From Hydnum rufescens UP504 (Eukaryota > Basidiomycota > Agaricomycetes > Cantharellales > Hydnaceae), in the NCBI GenBank assembly GCA_014904985.1, contig MU129160.1, positions 1 to 64,000 on the forward strand: 64,000 bases of DNA, read 5' to 3'. The stretch's first letter is position 1; every line of letters starts with the position of its first letter. A program made the position numbers and the translations under genes. This document shows, piece after piece, positions 1 to 11,269 of the stretch. Under the pieces are notes generated by a model. That model saw only the letters and a list, made by a program, of their open reading frames with translations. It ran no database searches and was not told the origin of the DNA.

Positions 1-1640
1 GGGCGAGAAACAATTCTATGCTTTGCCCTATTGGATGCACTGCTTTCTGAGCTTCCGGGACGTTGGCGTATTGGCCTTTTGTATGATATCGCATGCCAAA
101 TTCATCGTAGTCTCCTCAAATGGGACTTTATTCCAGAGTGGGAGGGGTGCATTGAATTTGGAGTTTCTGTCTTCCATGCTTACGGCCACCAGTGGACTTG
201 TCAGCTTTGGTATCACCCTCATAAATCTGAAAAGTGGGGACTGTCAGATGGTGAAGGATGTGAAAGGTTCTGGAGCCAGTTAAAGAGGCTCATTCCTGGT
301 CTCCAGGTCACTGGTTATCACCGTCGCTTGTTCATCCTTGATATCCAAGCTGAACATATTACAAAGTCCAAACTAGTCACAGTTGGTCAATGGCTGAAGG
401 ACCAGGTGAATACAGTGAGGAGATGGATAGCTGAGGGTGAAGAAGTCCTCCATGAGCAGTCGGTTCACAGCTTATTAAAACAATTCAAAGACCAGAGGGC
501 ATTTCAAAGCAAACCAGTTGTCCGCCAGTCCAAGAACAGTGGGGCGGCCTTGATAGATCATATTCTTGCACTCCAAAACACTGAAGCTTCACTGAAGGAA
601 CAACTGAAAGAGTTGAGTGCTGAGTTGGAGGGTCTAGTTCAGAATTCAGACACCTGGGCTCTACAAGATGAGATAAATGATTCAGTGGCACAAACTAGGC
701 ACAGTCTCGCACGAGTAGAAGGGATATTAAGAAGAGGACTGAAGACCTCTGACTCACTGACTTCAACTCATTCAAGGACCTTCAGCGGCTTAAAAAGAGT
801 GCATGGCTTAACAAACAGCTCAATATTCACGTTGTCCTTGATCAATTACTAGTCAAACTCCATGCACGTAAATTTGAGCTGGCCAATCTAGATTGGGGAC
901 ACACAAGCTGAGAACTCGACAACCAGCATAGGGATCACATAGAGAAGGCCATGAAAGGGCATGAACATGGGATTCAGGCAACAATCAGGGCTTATGAATG
1001 TCTTTGCAAGGATATGATGATGATGAGGGGGAAGGATGGAGTTGCTAAAGATGCATATATCCTGCCTGAAATCACGAACTCAGTGTACAAGTTGGATGTG
1101 GACGAGGACACTTGGCTGGCTCAAAGTACAGAGGGGTTGGCTCAGTTTCCAGGTGGGGTAGTGCCAGCATGGCTCTTGGATGCTTCTGTCAGGGTTGGGA
1201 TTAGGGTGGCACAGGAGGTTGTGAATTGCAAGGAAGAGCTGAAGTGCTGTGCAGCTGAGCACTCAAACCTTCACCAATGGGTGGAGACAGAGTACCTTGC
1301 CATGCAATTTGTCTTGAATCATTCCACTGATGTGTGTATCCAACATTTTGCACTTCAGAGACTTCACTGGTTCTTCAACATTGTCTCCATGTGGCAGAAG
1401 GATCTAGATGGTGTCCCATTCGAGGGTAGTGGTGGTAGCATTTCCACATTCCTTCCTGAGATACCTCCTCCAATTCCTGGTATGGATACTTGGGATCATG
1501 CCAAGGATGAAGAAGGGTGTGGCAGAAGTGATGCCAGTGAGTGTGATATTGAGAGTGACATTGGGGCCGGGGGGAGTTCATTGTCAGATGAAGAGCAACT
1601 AGATGTTAGTTTTGATGTAGATATAATGTCTAAGTCATGA
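1..1640 (+). pseudogene. KDZ-family DNA transposase, copy 1, 3' two-thirds, frameshifted
   Basis: The start lies outside the window. Visible KDZ transposase signatures are GEKQFYAL, WRIGLLYDIACQ, FHAYGHQWTCQLWYHP, GLSDGEGCERFWSQL and VTGYHRRLFILDIQ, followed by a long helical region and an acidic C-terminus ending at 1640. KDZ transposases are RNase H-fold cut-and-paste enzymes expanded in Agaricomycetes. The frame changes near 25-30 and again near 740-770, and an in-frame TGA sits at 909-911 just before ELDNQHRDHIEKAM, so the copy is dead. The C-terminal part aligns with copy 2 (16722-17401 and 33317-35015), for example HIEKAM against HVEKAV. Family assignment is from remembered motifs and is firm; the catalytic residues upstream cannot be seen. 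Confidence 0.88.
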
Positions 1641-1935
1641 AACTCTCAAATTCTCTAAGTTATTTTATGGGCAAGTTTCGGGCAACAGTAGACCAGCAAT
1701 ACAGTAGTAGGTGTACCTCTAAGTAATCCAAATGGCCCAAAAAAGACCAGAAGTTGCCTGAAATTGCCCAAAATTGCCCAAAATTGCCTGAAATTGCCCA
1801 AAATAAGTGGACCCCTCTTATTCAAAACACACCTTCTGGCCATACAATGGCCGAAAGCCATAGGCCACCTATTAGGTACCATTTCATGCCCCAAACATGG
1901 TACCTAACTTAGGTAGGGTATATGAGTAAAGGCTG
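1641..1935 (+). mobile_element. 3' noncoding end and probable terminal repeat of KDZ copy 1
   Basis: Downstream of the stop there are tandem AAATTGCC motifs (about 1750-1800), then a short inverted motif TGGTACC/GGTACCA near 1876-1912. Read inward on the minus strand from 1935 the sequence begins CAGCCTTTACTCATAT, which resembles the CAGCCTGGTCAGCCATAT ends at 16488 and 19110. I infer that the element ends near 1935. The other end is outside the window, so no target-site duplication can be checked. Confidence 0.5.
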
Positions 1936-3030
1936 TCACCCACGCATGCCAGCTTGTACTCTTGCCTTAGGTGGCTGCTTTGTCCATACATGACTGGTAC
2001 TCTTGCCTTAGCTGGCTGCTGTGAGCCTATGGTGCCAGCTTTGAGCCTGCCATTGTTAGTATGAGAGGATTGGATCAATCTTGTTTTTATTACATAATCC
2101 ACATGATGTATATAGCTTGGGAATTCCTGATCTCCTATCAAGTTTTTCTTTTGCCAACAGGCAATGGGCCCCAATTAAGCTCTGTGATACCTGGAGATTA
2201 ACTCAAAGTGAAGTGGTGTTCCTGTCTCCCTGGCTCTAATGTCCCCATGCTGCATGCACCATCCTCCTTGTGTCCATGAATCCCACCATGTGTGTGGATT
2301 CATCACATGACCAAACCCAAGCTCATATTCAACCCCATGACACTGTATCTGAAAGTATAGCCTGTATTGACTTGAAGCTGTAACCTGCAACCATGGCCCC
2401 TGTGGCTCACCTGCAACTGAAACTGAAACCATACCTGTACTCTGAAAAAGTTACCTGACTGTATTGTGGCTGACCTGCACCCATAACCAAAACCCATGAC
2501 TGTAATCCATAACCCATGATGCTGTTACACCCCATCTTCACCTATCACATGCACACCCTCCATTCCTTTGTACTGCCAGTGAAGATATCCCTTATGTAAC
2601 CAACCCTGCCACTCTTTTTTTTTTTCATTTGTTCCTGGTGGACTTTTTTCTGTTCTGATTGAGACCTGTCCTCTGTTGTTGGGATTGGATCAGTCTCATC
2701 TTGATTATGTAATCCACATGATGTACAGTATATAGCTCAGGATTTCCTGATCTCCTATTAAGTTTTTCTCTCACTAACAGCCATAAGTCTGTATGCCTGC
2801 ATTTAAAAAATGATATAATCAGTATTTTCATGAGATAACCACATTGATTATGCCAAATTGAAATGCATTTCATCAAGGTATTTTAAATGGAAATTCATAT
2901 TAGCATAGCATTTGGGACTGGGACTCTGGGGCCAATACACTTGTTTCTGAGGATGTCAAATTCAGATGTGGAATCAAGACAATGCTCCCCATATGCACTC
3001 TACAGAATATGCCTATATTCTCATCCAGTG
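1936..3030. repeat. Noncoding stretch with a duplicated 110 bp segment
   Basis: No supported gene. A segment of about 110 bp containing TAATCCACATGATGTA and CCTGATCTCCTAT occurs at about 2050-2165 and again, diverged, at 2675-2790. Each copy ends with a CCAACAG or CTAACAG motif. A shorter imperfect duplication around TACTCTTGCCTTAG lies at 1956-2025. Quasi-periodic CCATAACCCATG runs lie near 2480-2520. Confidence 0.55.
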
Positions 3031-4010
3031 CCCCCTTTGCTAATACACCCCCCCTGCTAATACACCCCCCCTGCTAATACACCCCTGCTAATACACCCCC
3101 TGCTAATAACCCCCCCCTGCTAATACACCCCCCTGCTATACACCCCCCCTGCTAATACACCCCCCTGCTAATACACCCCCCTGCTAATAACCCCCCTGCT
3201 AATACACCCCCCCTGCTAATACCTATACACCCCCCTGCTATACACCCCCCCTGCTAATACACCCCCCTGCTATACACCCCCCCTGCTAATACACCCCCCT
3301 GCTAATACACCCCCTGCTAATACACCCCCCTGCTAATACACCCCCCCTGCTAATACCCCCCCCTGCTAATAACCCCCTGTAATACACCCCTGTAATACAC
3401 CCCCCTGCTAATACACCCCCCTGTAATACACCCCCCCTGCTAATACACCCTGCTAATAACCCCCCCTGCTAATACACCCCCTGCTAATACACCCCCGCTG
3501 CTAATACACCCCCCCTGCTAATACACCCACCCCTGCTAATACACCCCCCTGCTAATACACCCCCCCTGCTAATACACCCCCCCTGCTAATAACCCTGCTA
3601 ATCACCCCCTGCTAATACACCCCCCCTGCTAATACACCCCCTGCTAATACCCCCCTGCTATACACCCCCCCTGCTAATACACCCCCCCTGCTAATAACCC
3701 CCCCTGCTAATACACCCCCCTGCTGGAAACAACCCCCCCTTGGTGGTAACACCCCCCCTCCCCCTGTTGGTAACACCTCCCCCTGTTGGTAACACCTCCC
3801 CCCTTGCTGGTAACACCCCCCCTCCCTTATTGGTAATACCCCCCCCCTTCCTGGTAATACCCCCCTTCCTGGCAATACCCCCCCCCTTCCTGGTAATACC
3901 CCTCCCCTTCCTGGTAATACCCCCCCTCTGGAGTTACCAACCTCCCTAACAAACCCCCCCTTGGAATTAGACCCCCCTCTGAAGGTAATATTCCCCCCCC
4001 CATTTAACAA
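3031..4010. repeat. C-rich minisatellite (units CCCCCCTGCTAATACA, then CCTTCCTGGTAATACC)
   Basis: From 3031 to about 3725 a roughly 15-17 bp unit of a C-run plus TGCTAATACA repeats some forty times with variable C-run length. From about 3726 to 4010 a related unit (C-run plus TTCCTGGTAATACC) takes over. The strand asymmetry is extreme: C-runs of 4-8 on plus, G-runs on minus. The reading frames inside it (Gly/Val/Leu-rich on minus, Pro-rich on plus) are products of the repeat and should not be called genes. Confidence 0.95.
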
Positions 4011-4099
4011 CCCCGGGCAAGTGGATTGATTGTGCTCCCTCGGTACCACTTAGAAGTGCCAGTACATAGGATTCTAATTACCAAATAAATGTGTAGTCT

Positions 4100-4175
4100 C
4101 CTTAGTCTTATTGGTTAAGGTGGATTGCTGCTGTAATGGCATTAAGAGGTCCCATGTTCAAACCTGAGTGAGGGC
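4100..4175 (+). repeat. tRNA-like (SINE-type) fragment
   Basis: An A-box-like stretch TTATTGGTTAAGGTGG (about 4108-4123) is followed about 30 nt later by a B-box-like CATGTTCAAACC (4153-4164). The spacing and order match an internal RNA polymerase III promoter. I could not fold a complete cloverleaf, so I call a tRNA-derived repeat rather than a tRNA gene. Confidence 0.45.
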
Positions 4176-4319
4176 ATTTGTTTTTGGGACCTTGGCTCTC
4201 ATCACATGGGATCCCCTGGCTCACTGCCCAGTTCAAACTCTGCAGATGAGCTAAGCAAAATTGAAACTCTGAAGATGAGGTAATCCTTGACCTAACTCCC
4301 TTCTGTTATAGATAGATAA

Positions 4320-5178
4320 CTGACCAGCCTGAACAAAAACATCTTAACCACTGGACTACAAACAAATTAATCTCCAAGAACTTGGAAATATCCTTTGATT
4401 TCATCTCCCATTGCCACAAATAACTTCTAGAACCTCACAGATAACACCTCCTTGACTACCCTTTTGTTCTGTTTATGAATGACTCACCCTCCTTGACAAC
4501 CCTATTGTTCTCACATATGACTCACCTAGGAGTGAGTCATATTCTTTAAACACAGCCACCTTCAGAAAGGTATAAAAGCTGGTAGATTTTCCTGTATCCC
4601 CCCATCTCCTCACTACTGGAATATACTACTGTCTACAAAATCTGCTTGCATCTGAAGAGAGTACTGATCTAAAGCCATCTGGAGCTAAGTCATATACAAG
4701 GTTGTTAAAGACTAAGTCACTGGGAGCCCTCTATGCAAAATACTAAGCCAAGGATAGTTGCAGGACCTAAGGTTAGAGTTGCTGGACATCCAAGGAAAGG
4801 TGAGTAATAACAAAGTCAAGTCAGAAGAAGAAAGAAACATGTTGACACACTGAATCAAGCTTAAACTAGTCTAGAACCCTCTTTAGAATCTGCATTTTGA
4901 CCAGGAGGACACAAATAGGTACATACAAATAGCAGTAAATGATCCAATATAACACATATAAGCCTTTCACAAGCATCCATGATATATCATTGACTATAGC
5001 TAGTCCATACCATCACCTTATCCATCACTGAATTCCATACACAACTTGTTAGAGAGTGATCAACCATCAGAGCAAACCAGCCCATTGAATAAAAACAGAA
5101 ATACAGTCTCCCATCTACACACTGGCTGAACCAGATTTTGATTTGACAGTCATTGGAGCTCCCAACCCTTCTCCTATA
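4320..5178 (+). mobile_element. Solo or truncated LTR, family A, copy 1
   Basis: This stretch aligns with 38116-39227 (plus) and with the reverse complement of 52509-53606. Shared landmarks in order are CTTAACCACTGGACTA, GGTATAAAAGCTGG (a TATA box), GATAGTTGCAGGACCTAAGG, GTTGCTGGACATCCAAGG, CACACTGGCTGAACCAG, and the end GGAGCTCCCAACCCTT. All three copies diverge just after CTATA, which sets the 3' boundary at 5178. The minus-strand copy leads into a gag gene, so it is an LTR family. The left end here is less certain than in the other two copies. Confidence 0.75.
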
Positions 5179-5422
5179 CTGCGCAAAAGGAGCAGTGTAT
5201 GCTGCTCCTTTTGTGTGGCTTTTCTTTTTTTTTTGTTACTAACATATTATTTATTATTCTAGTTTGCCACCTAGACCCAACACCTGTGACCCCACCAAAC
5301 AAACATGGGAGAACACCGACCCACCTGCCAAACAAATCCCATGAATGGCACTGAGTCAAAACCACGACACAAGCCCTGGACAAACCCCACACCCACTTCA
5401 GCAGGTGTGTGGTAATTTTAAG

Positions 5423-5516
5423 GTGAGTACAACCACACAAAAGGAGCAGCATACACTGCTCCTTTTGTGTGGCTTTTCTTTTTTTTTTGTTACTAACATA
5501 TTATTTATTATTCTAG
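5423..5516 (+). other. Intron-like hairpin cassette 1a
   Basis: Starts AAG/GTGAGT at 5423, carries the stem AAAAGGAGCAG...CTGCTCCTTTT, a perfect TACTAAC at 5491-5497 and ends TTCTAG at 5516. Length 94 nt. Preceded by the GC-rich stem CCCACTTCAGCAGGTGTG. Confidence 0.6.
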
Positions 5517-5674
5517 TTTGTCATCTAGACCCAACACCCATGACCCCACTGAATGAACATGGGAGAACAACAACCCACCTGCCAAACGAATCCTGAATGG
5601 CACCAAGTCAAAACCATGACACAAGCCCCAGATGAACCCCACACCCGCTTCAGCGGGTGTGCAGTAATTTTAAG

Positions 5675-5768
5675 GTGAGTAAAACCACACAAAAGGAGCA
5701 GCATACACTGCTCCTTTTGCATGGCTTTTCTTTTTTTTTTGTTACTAACATATTATTTATTATTCTAG
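5675..5768 (+). other. Intron-like hairpin cassette 1b
   Basis: Starts AAG/GTGAGT at 5675, has the same AAAAGGAGCAG stem, TACTAAC at 5743-5749, and ends TTCTAG at 5768. Length 94 nt. The upstream stem is ACACCCGCTTCAGCGGGTGT, a perfect inverted repeat except for its loop. Confidence 0.6.
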
Positions 5769-5927
5769 TTTGTCATCTAGACCCAACACCTGTGACCCTG
5801 CCGAATGAACATGGGAGAACAATGACCCACCTGCCAAACAAATCCCATGAACAGCAATGAGTCAAAACCCAAACACAAGCCTCAGACGAACCCCACACCT
5901 GCTTCAGTGGGTGTGGTAATTTTCAAG

Positions 5928-6026
5928 GTAAGTAGCCCTCTAGAAGTATGACCATGCAAAAGGAGCAGCATGGGCTGCTCCTTTTGCATGGTTTTTCTTT
6001 TTTTAACTAATTATTTATTATCATAG
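5928..6026 (+). other. Intron-like hairpin cassette 1c
   Basis: Starts AAG/GTAAGT at 5928, stem GCAAAAGGAGCAG...CTGCTCCTTTTGC, branch-like TAACTAAT, ends TCATAG at 6026. Length 99 nt. Its 5' portion has 14 extra bases compared with 1a and 1b, yet all the splice-like motifs are kept. Confidence 0.6.
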
Positions 6027-6600
6027 GGACTGAAGCCACAGCCCCGCTGAGTGAAACCATGCAACCATGGGGGAGGGAGAACCCCAATGGCAACCCATAA
6101 CCAGTGCCCAATGGTGAAGTGCAAAGTGACATCCCCAGTACCACACATCTGCCTAAGTGGGTGTGTGGTGCTGCTAGATAGTGTTTTTTTAATTTTTTAA
6201 TTTTTATAGACAGTACCACACACCTGCCCAAGCAGGTGTGGTACTATTAGATAGTTTTTTTTTTTTAATTTCTATCGATGGTACTACACACCCACCCAAG
6301 CAGGTGTGTGGTATGTTTTTTGTGAATTTTTAAATAAATAAATAAATAAACAAGTCAATAAGAACAAAGCATGGGACTGTGGTGAAACCCCACTGATCAT
6401 AATTAACACATTATCCCTGATAAGCCTGTATGGCCCGCTGTCCTGCAAGTCTGAGAATCTCTAAGTCCCAGTCTAAGGTGAGAGGGGCCCCCAGGGGCCC
6501 CTAAGGGCCCTTGTCTCATGCCATGAAATCACCCAGTGGGCCCCAGGGGCCCCCACCTAAAAACCTGCTCTTAGATTGAATAAAAGCAAGGCAAAAGGGC
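6027..6600 (+). repeat. Degenerate tail of array 1, then simple repeats; no gene
   Basis: Two further copies of the GC-rich stem (ACACACCTGCCCAAGCAGGTGT near 6214-6243 and a related one at 6285-6312) are each followed by T-rich sequence but lack the second stem. An (AAAT)n tract lies at 6332-6350. The rest, including repeated GGGCCCC motifs near 6487-6560, holds no recognisable gene. Confidence 0.6.
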
Positions 6601-6618
6601 CTAACTAGATATACAATT

Positions 6619-7283
6619 ATGGCTGACTGGTTTGGTGTCTCTCAGGTACTGACTCTGACTCAAAATATTTATTTATTTAGCTGCAAGTATAGGGAAAAAA
6701 CTCTGACTACAACTCTGCCCATGAGCTCAACAACCACACTCTCTGAAAATGCACACATTATGCTTGGCCTCATTGATGGCAATGATGAAGATGACAAAAG
6801 CACAAGTATTGACAATGAATATCTGGCATATATTTTGGCAAAGTGTGCCCCCACTACAAAGCCCATACTTACATTCTGGCAGGTCCATTGTGTTTGGTTT
6901 CAATTTTTGAACATCAGACAACAATTACTGATATTGAGATCATGTCCCTATAGGAGCATGAGCATATATATCCAACTTGGTTCCTTATGGCAATGGATTA
7001 CTTACCAATTCAAGCCTCGCCCGTCCCATGTGAGCGAGTATTCTCATCAAGCTCCGAGACCATGACAAAAAGGCGCAACTGCATCAAACCCAAGCTCATG
7101 GAAGCCTTACAAATGCTCAAGTTTATGCTCAAGAAGCAGCAGCTGAGCTTTACAGATAGCTGGGAGACTCCAATTGCTGACGTGCAGGATGACAAGGACA
7201 ATGACACAAGTGTGCTTCAGGATATATTAGGGGCTCAAGGTTCAGAGTTGGACCAGATTCTGGAAATACTGGGCGAAGAATAG
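6619..7283 (+). pseudogene. hAT-family transposase, C-terminal fragment
   Basis: The second half (from about 6990) reads MDYLPIQASPVPCERVFSSS then ETMTKRR and LMEALQMLKFMLKK. This is the C-terminal dimerisation region typical of basidiomycete hAT transposases. The first half (6619-7065) is in another frame and has an acidic run ahead of FWQ, so at least one frameshift separates them. The N-terminal zinc finger and catalytic core are missing. The fragment is not functional. Confidence 0.85.
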
Positions 7284-7445
7284 GGTTACACCCATGTGTA
7301 CATACAAAGACTCAAGTCCACTTAGAGTCTAAGTCGACTCCTAAATTGGAGTTGGACTTCAGAGATAAGTCTAGTCTCTCGGAAATCTCACAGAGTCGCC
7401 CGAAGTTGACTCTAAGTCAAGCAAAGCTGAGTCGCGGCATCACTA
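7284..7445 (+). mobile_element. hAT 3' terminal region ending in TIR
   Basis: Rich in short GACTC/GAGTC repeats, as hAT subterminal regions often are, and ends GAGTCGCGGCATCACTA at 7445. Inward from the end (minus strand) this reads TAGTGATGCCGCGACTC, in line with hAT termini that begin YAGNG. The next 8 bases, CCTCAATT, would be one copy of the target duplication. I did not find the other copy, so the 5' end of the element appears lost. Confidence 0.6.
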
Positions 7446-9415
7446 CCTCAATTGCCTCAAGTGCTTCCTCATGGCGGCCGAAATCCAAAAGACTAAGGGA
7501 GAGATTGTCAAGAGAGAGAGCAAGATCTGGGCGGAATAATTCCGGTCGATCTGCGGCTAGCGGGCGATAAATATGTAAGGCCTCCTCACTTGACTGAAGA
7601 GCCTCATCATGGCGACCCAGTCCTGAAAGACGACGCGAGAGGTTGGTAAGAGAGCGAGCGAGATGAGGGAGGAATACTTCCGGTCGATCTGCAGCTAGCA
7701 GGCGATAAATGCCAACGGCCTCCTCACTTGACTTGAGGGCCTCTTCATGGCGACCAAATTCCGAAAGACAACGCGAGAGGTTGGTAAGAGAGCGAGCGAG
7801 ATGAGGGAGGAATACTTCCGGTCGATCTGCGGCTAGCAGGCGATAAATGCCAACGGCCTCCTCACTTGACTTGAGGGCTTCTTCATGGCGGCCAAATTCC
7901 GAAAGACAACGTGAGAGGTTGGTAAGAGAGTGAGCGAGATCTGGGAGGAATACTTCCGGTCGATCTGCGGCCCGCAGGCGATAAATGCCAATGGCCTCCT
8001 CACTTGACTTGAGGGCTTCTTCATGGCGGCCAAATTCCAAAAGACAACGTGAGAGGTTGGTAAGAGAGTGAGCGAGATCTGGGAGGAATACTTCCGGTCG
8101 ATCTGCGGCCCGCAGGCGATAAATGCCAATGGCCTCCTCACTTGACTTGAGGGCTTCTTCATGGCGACCAAATTCCGAAAGACAACGTGAGAGGTTGGTA
8201 AGACAGCGAGCGAGATCTGGATGGAATACTTGCGGTCGATATGCAATGAGCAGACGATAAATGCCCATGGCCTCTTCAATTGCTCCCAGTGCTTTTTGAT
8301 AGCGGCCAAATTCCGAAAGACAGAGGGCAAGGTCGCTAAGAGAAAGAGCAAGATCTGGGCGGAATAATTCCGGTCGATCTGCGGCTAGTGGGCGAAAAAT
8401 GCTTAAGGCCTCCTCACTTGATTCGAGAACCTCTTCATGGCGACCAAATTCCGAAAGACAATGCGAGAGGCTGGTAAGAGAGCGAGCGAGATCCGGGCCG
8501 AAGACTTGTGGTCGATCTGCAGCTAGCAGACGATAAAGGCTGACAGCCTCCTCACTTGCCTCAAGCGCTTCCTGATGGCGGCCAAATTTCGAAAGACAAA
8601 GGGAAAAATTGTTAAGCGAGAGAGCGAAATATGGATGGAATATGTCCGGTTGCTTTGCCACTAGATGGCGATAAATCTCCAAAGCCTCCTTATTTGACTT
8701 GAGAGCTTCTTCATGGCGACCAAATTCCGAAAGATGAATGGAGAAGTTGTAAAGAGACTGAGCAAGATATGCATGGAGTGCATCCGGGGATCTGTGGTTT
8801 CTAGGCGGTAAATGCTCACAGCCTCCTCACTCGCCTGAAGCATTTCTTCATGGCGGCCCAATTTCCAAAGATGAGTGGAGAAGATGACAAGGGAGTGGGC
8901 GAGATGTAGGTGGAATGCTTTCGGTTGAAGTTGGCGAAAGATGCTGACGGCCATCTGACATGGCTCGAGTGCTTCCTCATTGCGGCCAAGGTACCAAAGG
9001 CAGGCAGAAAGACCGGTGAGTGAGGAAGCAACATCTGCCATCTCTCCTTGAAGTCGGCACAGTTTCACCACCTGAATCTGGACCGCAAGGGCTGCATCCC
9101 AAAGGCCCAAATCCCGCAAATTCAACATCAATTCATACAGCTTTTTTGATAACATAGCTGAATCAAGTTCAACATGCGGGGTATCAGGCAGTTCGACCAG
9201 CAGTTCCAATGTTGCCACTATTGTTTGGCGCAATTGCTGCGTTGGGTTCCCTGTTTGTGGCCAGCGAGTTTCCCATCTTACGAACGGCATTTTCTTATCC
9301 GTGACGACCGAAATACCCCACAAGACCCTGCTGACCTCTGCCGTAAGTTCCCATATCTGGCCCACGAGATATGAGACATAACGGTCATCCGCAGTTCGTA
9401 GAGCAGTCGTGCCCA
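7446..9415 (-). pseudogene. TPR-repeat protein, C-terminal half, truncated by hAT end
   Basis: Read on the minus strand, about ten or more repeats of 46 residues follow one another, with conserved elements LAADRPEVF, LARSLTNLSRCLSEFGRHEEAL and SSEEAVGIYRLL. The DNA period is 138 bp. This is a kinesin-light-chain-like TPR pattern, a protein-interaction superhelix common in fungal NLR-like proteins. Upstream (9365-8780) lie LGQIWELT-type and LYELMLNLRDLGLWDAAL segments and earlier, more diverged repeats. A frameshift near 8770-8785 separates the two halves. The last repeat stops at EALEAIE and the frame then runs into the hAT terminus, ending at 7417. The middle repeats are nearly identical. 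Confidence 0.75.
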
Positions 9416-9419
9416 GAGA

Positions 9420-11090
9420 TCTATTTAGTCTTCGTCAGTGTGGTATCTTGAAGTAAGCATAATACATACCTTGAGCCAAGTGGTGCTGCAGTCCCCCATA
9501 ACCCTATCTCTTCCAAGCACGCCTGTACAGCTAGTCTGACCTGTTCCAGTCCTCCTGTAGAAATCGAAACCTGATAATGGGGTGGTTATCATCCGACCAA
9601 ACGGCGGTGCACAGACATGGATTACTGACGGCAGTGCTTTCAGAGGTTACCAGCGGTCTTGCTGAGACTGATGGGCCCGGAGTCGCAATCGTCTCTACTT
9701 TCTCCGCAGGGTCAAATGCTCTGGTTGATGTAACGATCTTTATGATAACAATAGCTGATTGGCATAAGGTGATAAGGTGAGAATGTGTGTATTGAATGTG
9801 CACTCACTTGGAATGTGTGCAAGCAATCTGTCAGATTGTCTTCGTGCCTCGATATCGCGGTCATAATTTTATCCCGGTGGAGGTAGCTCCCCAGAAGATT
9901 CAAACGGGACCATCGTGTTGCGTCAGCATAGATTGCCATCAAATTTCTATAGCCAGAGCCGAAAGATATATTTCAGTACACCGAATGTCAAAGAAATTTG
10001 GAACACATACCTTTTCAAAATGAATAGGCTTGAAGCCATTGGCGCACTATCGGGGATGTTCATCCCCTTCAGTCCGCCAACCAAGGCGTGAAGGAAACTT
10101 AGGACCCGAAATAAGAGAAGGGTGCATGCATCTTTTCCATCTCGCATGGTTTCAACCACGTCCCTTATCTCCGAAACAACGTCCAAAACTTGAGTGAGCG
10201 GGGTTGTAAGTGCGAGAGGGACAGCAGGAATATCCTCCAAGATGGAATTCATGGCGAGAGCAACATCCCATTGTGGGCCAGCGGTCTCGTTGAGGTAATC
10301 TGGGTATGGTGACTGAGGCGCGCCTGGAGATTCAGGAAGAGTACGTTGAACGGTCGAGGTGGATGGTTTGTTAGGAGAGGAATCATGAGATGGCAATGAT
10401 GGTGACTTGGCGCTACGTCTTCTCGGTAAAAAGAGTCTTCTGAAGGGCATGGAATAGGGAGGGGTGCGCTGTGAGGCGGTGCGAGGCGGTGCGAGGCCAT
10501 CATCCCCAGATACCCTGAGCCGGGTCCCAGCCGGATCACTAGGCGTGGACGGTAAAGACAACTCCAAGTTTCGCATGGTTGTCTCATCTTCGCGAGCCAA
10601 GGCGAACGTACTCGGCCCGGGGGATCCACCGCCATCAGACCGCGGCCCTGAGTCCACATCTGCTCCATCTGCTCCGACTACGTCGAGATCATGCAACGTG
10701 GTCGTCTTCTTGACGCCGAGAATGGATTTGATGTCCTCCATTATATGACCCACATCAGCAGCTCCTCTAGCTTCTTCGAGGGACTGCTCCAGTTGTGTGA
10801 CACAGGCCAAGATTATTTCAAGTGCTTGCTCCATTGCACTTGCGTCATCCAAGGGTCCCTTGAGCAGTAGCTCGGAGGTCTGGCGAAGTATTCTTTAGGG
10901 AAAGGAATGTTAAACACGCCATGGGATTGAAAATGTACGGTACTTGCGTGGATAAAACGGGCAAAGCAGCGGTCAGGACGGACACATTACGATAATCTCG
11001 TTCAATTGGATGAGATGGAAAAAGAGCTCCATCTTGAGGCACGCGGAGCAACAGGAGTCGGCAGGTGGCAAATGCATGGTTCGCGATCGA
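9420..11090 (-). CDS. Upstream exons of the TPR gene: helical N-terminal-like domain
   Basis: On the minus strand one long exon (about 10886-10020) contains a helical start (SAMEQALEIILACVTQLEQ), a Ser/Pro-rich linker and a helical block (VLDVVSEIRDVVETMRDG, FLHALVGGLKGMNIP). It appears to splice (donor GTATGT near 10010, acceptor CTATAG near 9948) to an exon with ATRWSRLNLLGSYLHRDKIM and NLTDCLHTFQ. A small intron near 10895-10954 joins it to LRVPQDGALFPSHPIERDY. The helical block resembles the MLKL-NTD/HeLo-like N-terminal bundles of Agaricomycete NLR proteins. Exons near 9720-9530 and 9420-9530 (GGLEQVRLAVQACLEEIGL) lead to the TPR part. I see no P-loop or NACHT. Exon borders are inferred by eye. 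Confidence 0.5.
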
Positions 11091-11269
11091 CGTTAATGGG
11101 GGCCAAACTTTCCCAAGTCCTGCGCTTGACTGGCGATCTGCATCGCAAGGTTGAAAGAATTGGTAAGTGTCTTTGGAGGATTCGCGTGTCTCTCCAATGC
11201 CTCCTGAACAGCTACGGGTTCGACAGTAAAGACAAGAGGTACACTAAGCCTTGCCTGTGAGTAGACACG

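Larger units (their letters stand above)
5179..6026 (+). repeat. Hairpin-cassette array 1: about 253 bp tandem units with intron-like segments
   Basis: Three complete units of about 252-254 bp plus a truncated first one. Each unit has a spacer of 158-160 bp ending in a GC-rich inverted repeat such as CACACCCGCTTCAGCGGGTG and then AAG, followed by a GTRAGT-to-TAG segment of 94-99 nt that carries the stem AAAAGGAGCAG/CTGCTCCTTTT and a branch-site-like TACTAAC. The first unit is cut at 5179 by the LTR and retains only the stem, TACTAAC (5237-5243) and TAG (5262). Splicing is inferred from motifs only. No long frame spans the array. Confidence 0.8.

Noticed and set aside
909..911. Programmed stop-codon readthrough in KDZ transposases
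   Set aside because: Both copies have other frameshifts and the window shows many CGA-to-TGA type lesions, so mutation is the simpler explanation; kept only as a low-interest finding.
3612..4049. Gly-rich 145-codon minus-strand gene
   Set aside because: It lies wholly within the C-rich minisatellite, which keeps several frames open; the residues only reflect the repeat.
5179..6026. Hairpins followed by T runs as bacterial-type terminators
   Set aside because: The organism is a eukaryote, and in every copy the stem is enclosed by GTRNGT and a branch site plus YAG, which explains the T-rich tract better as a pyrimidine tract.
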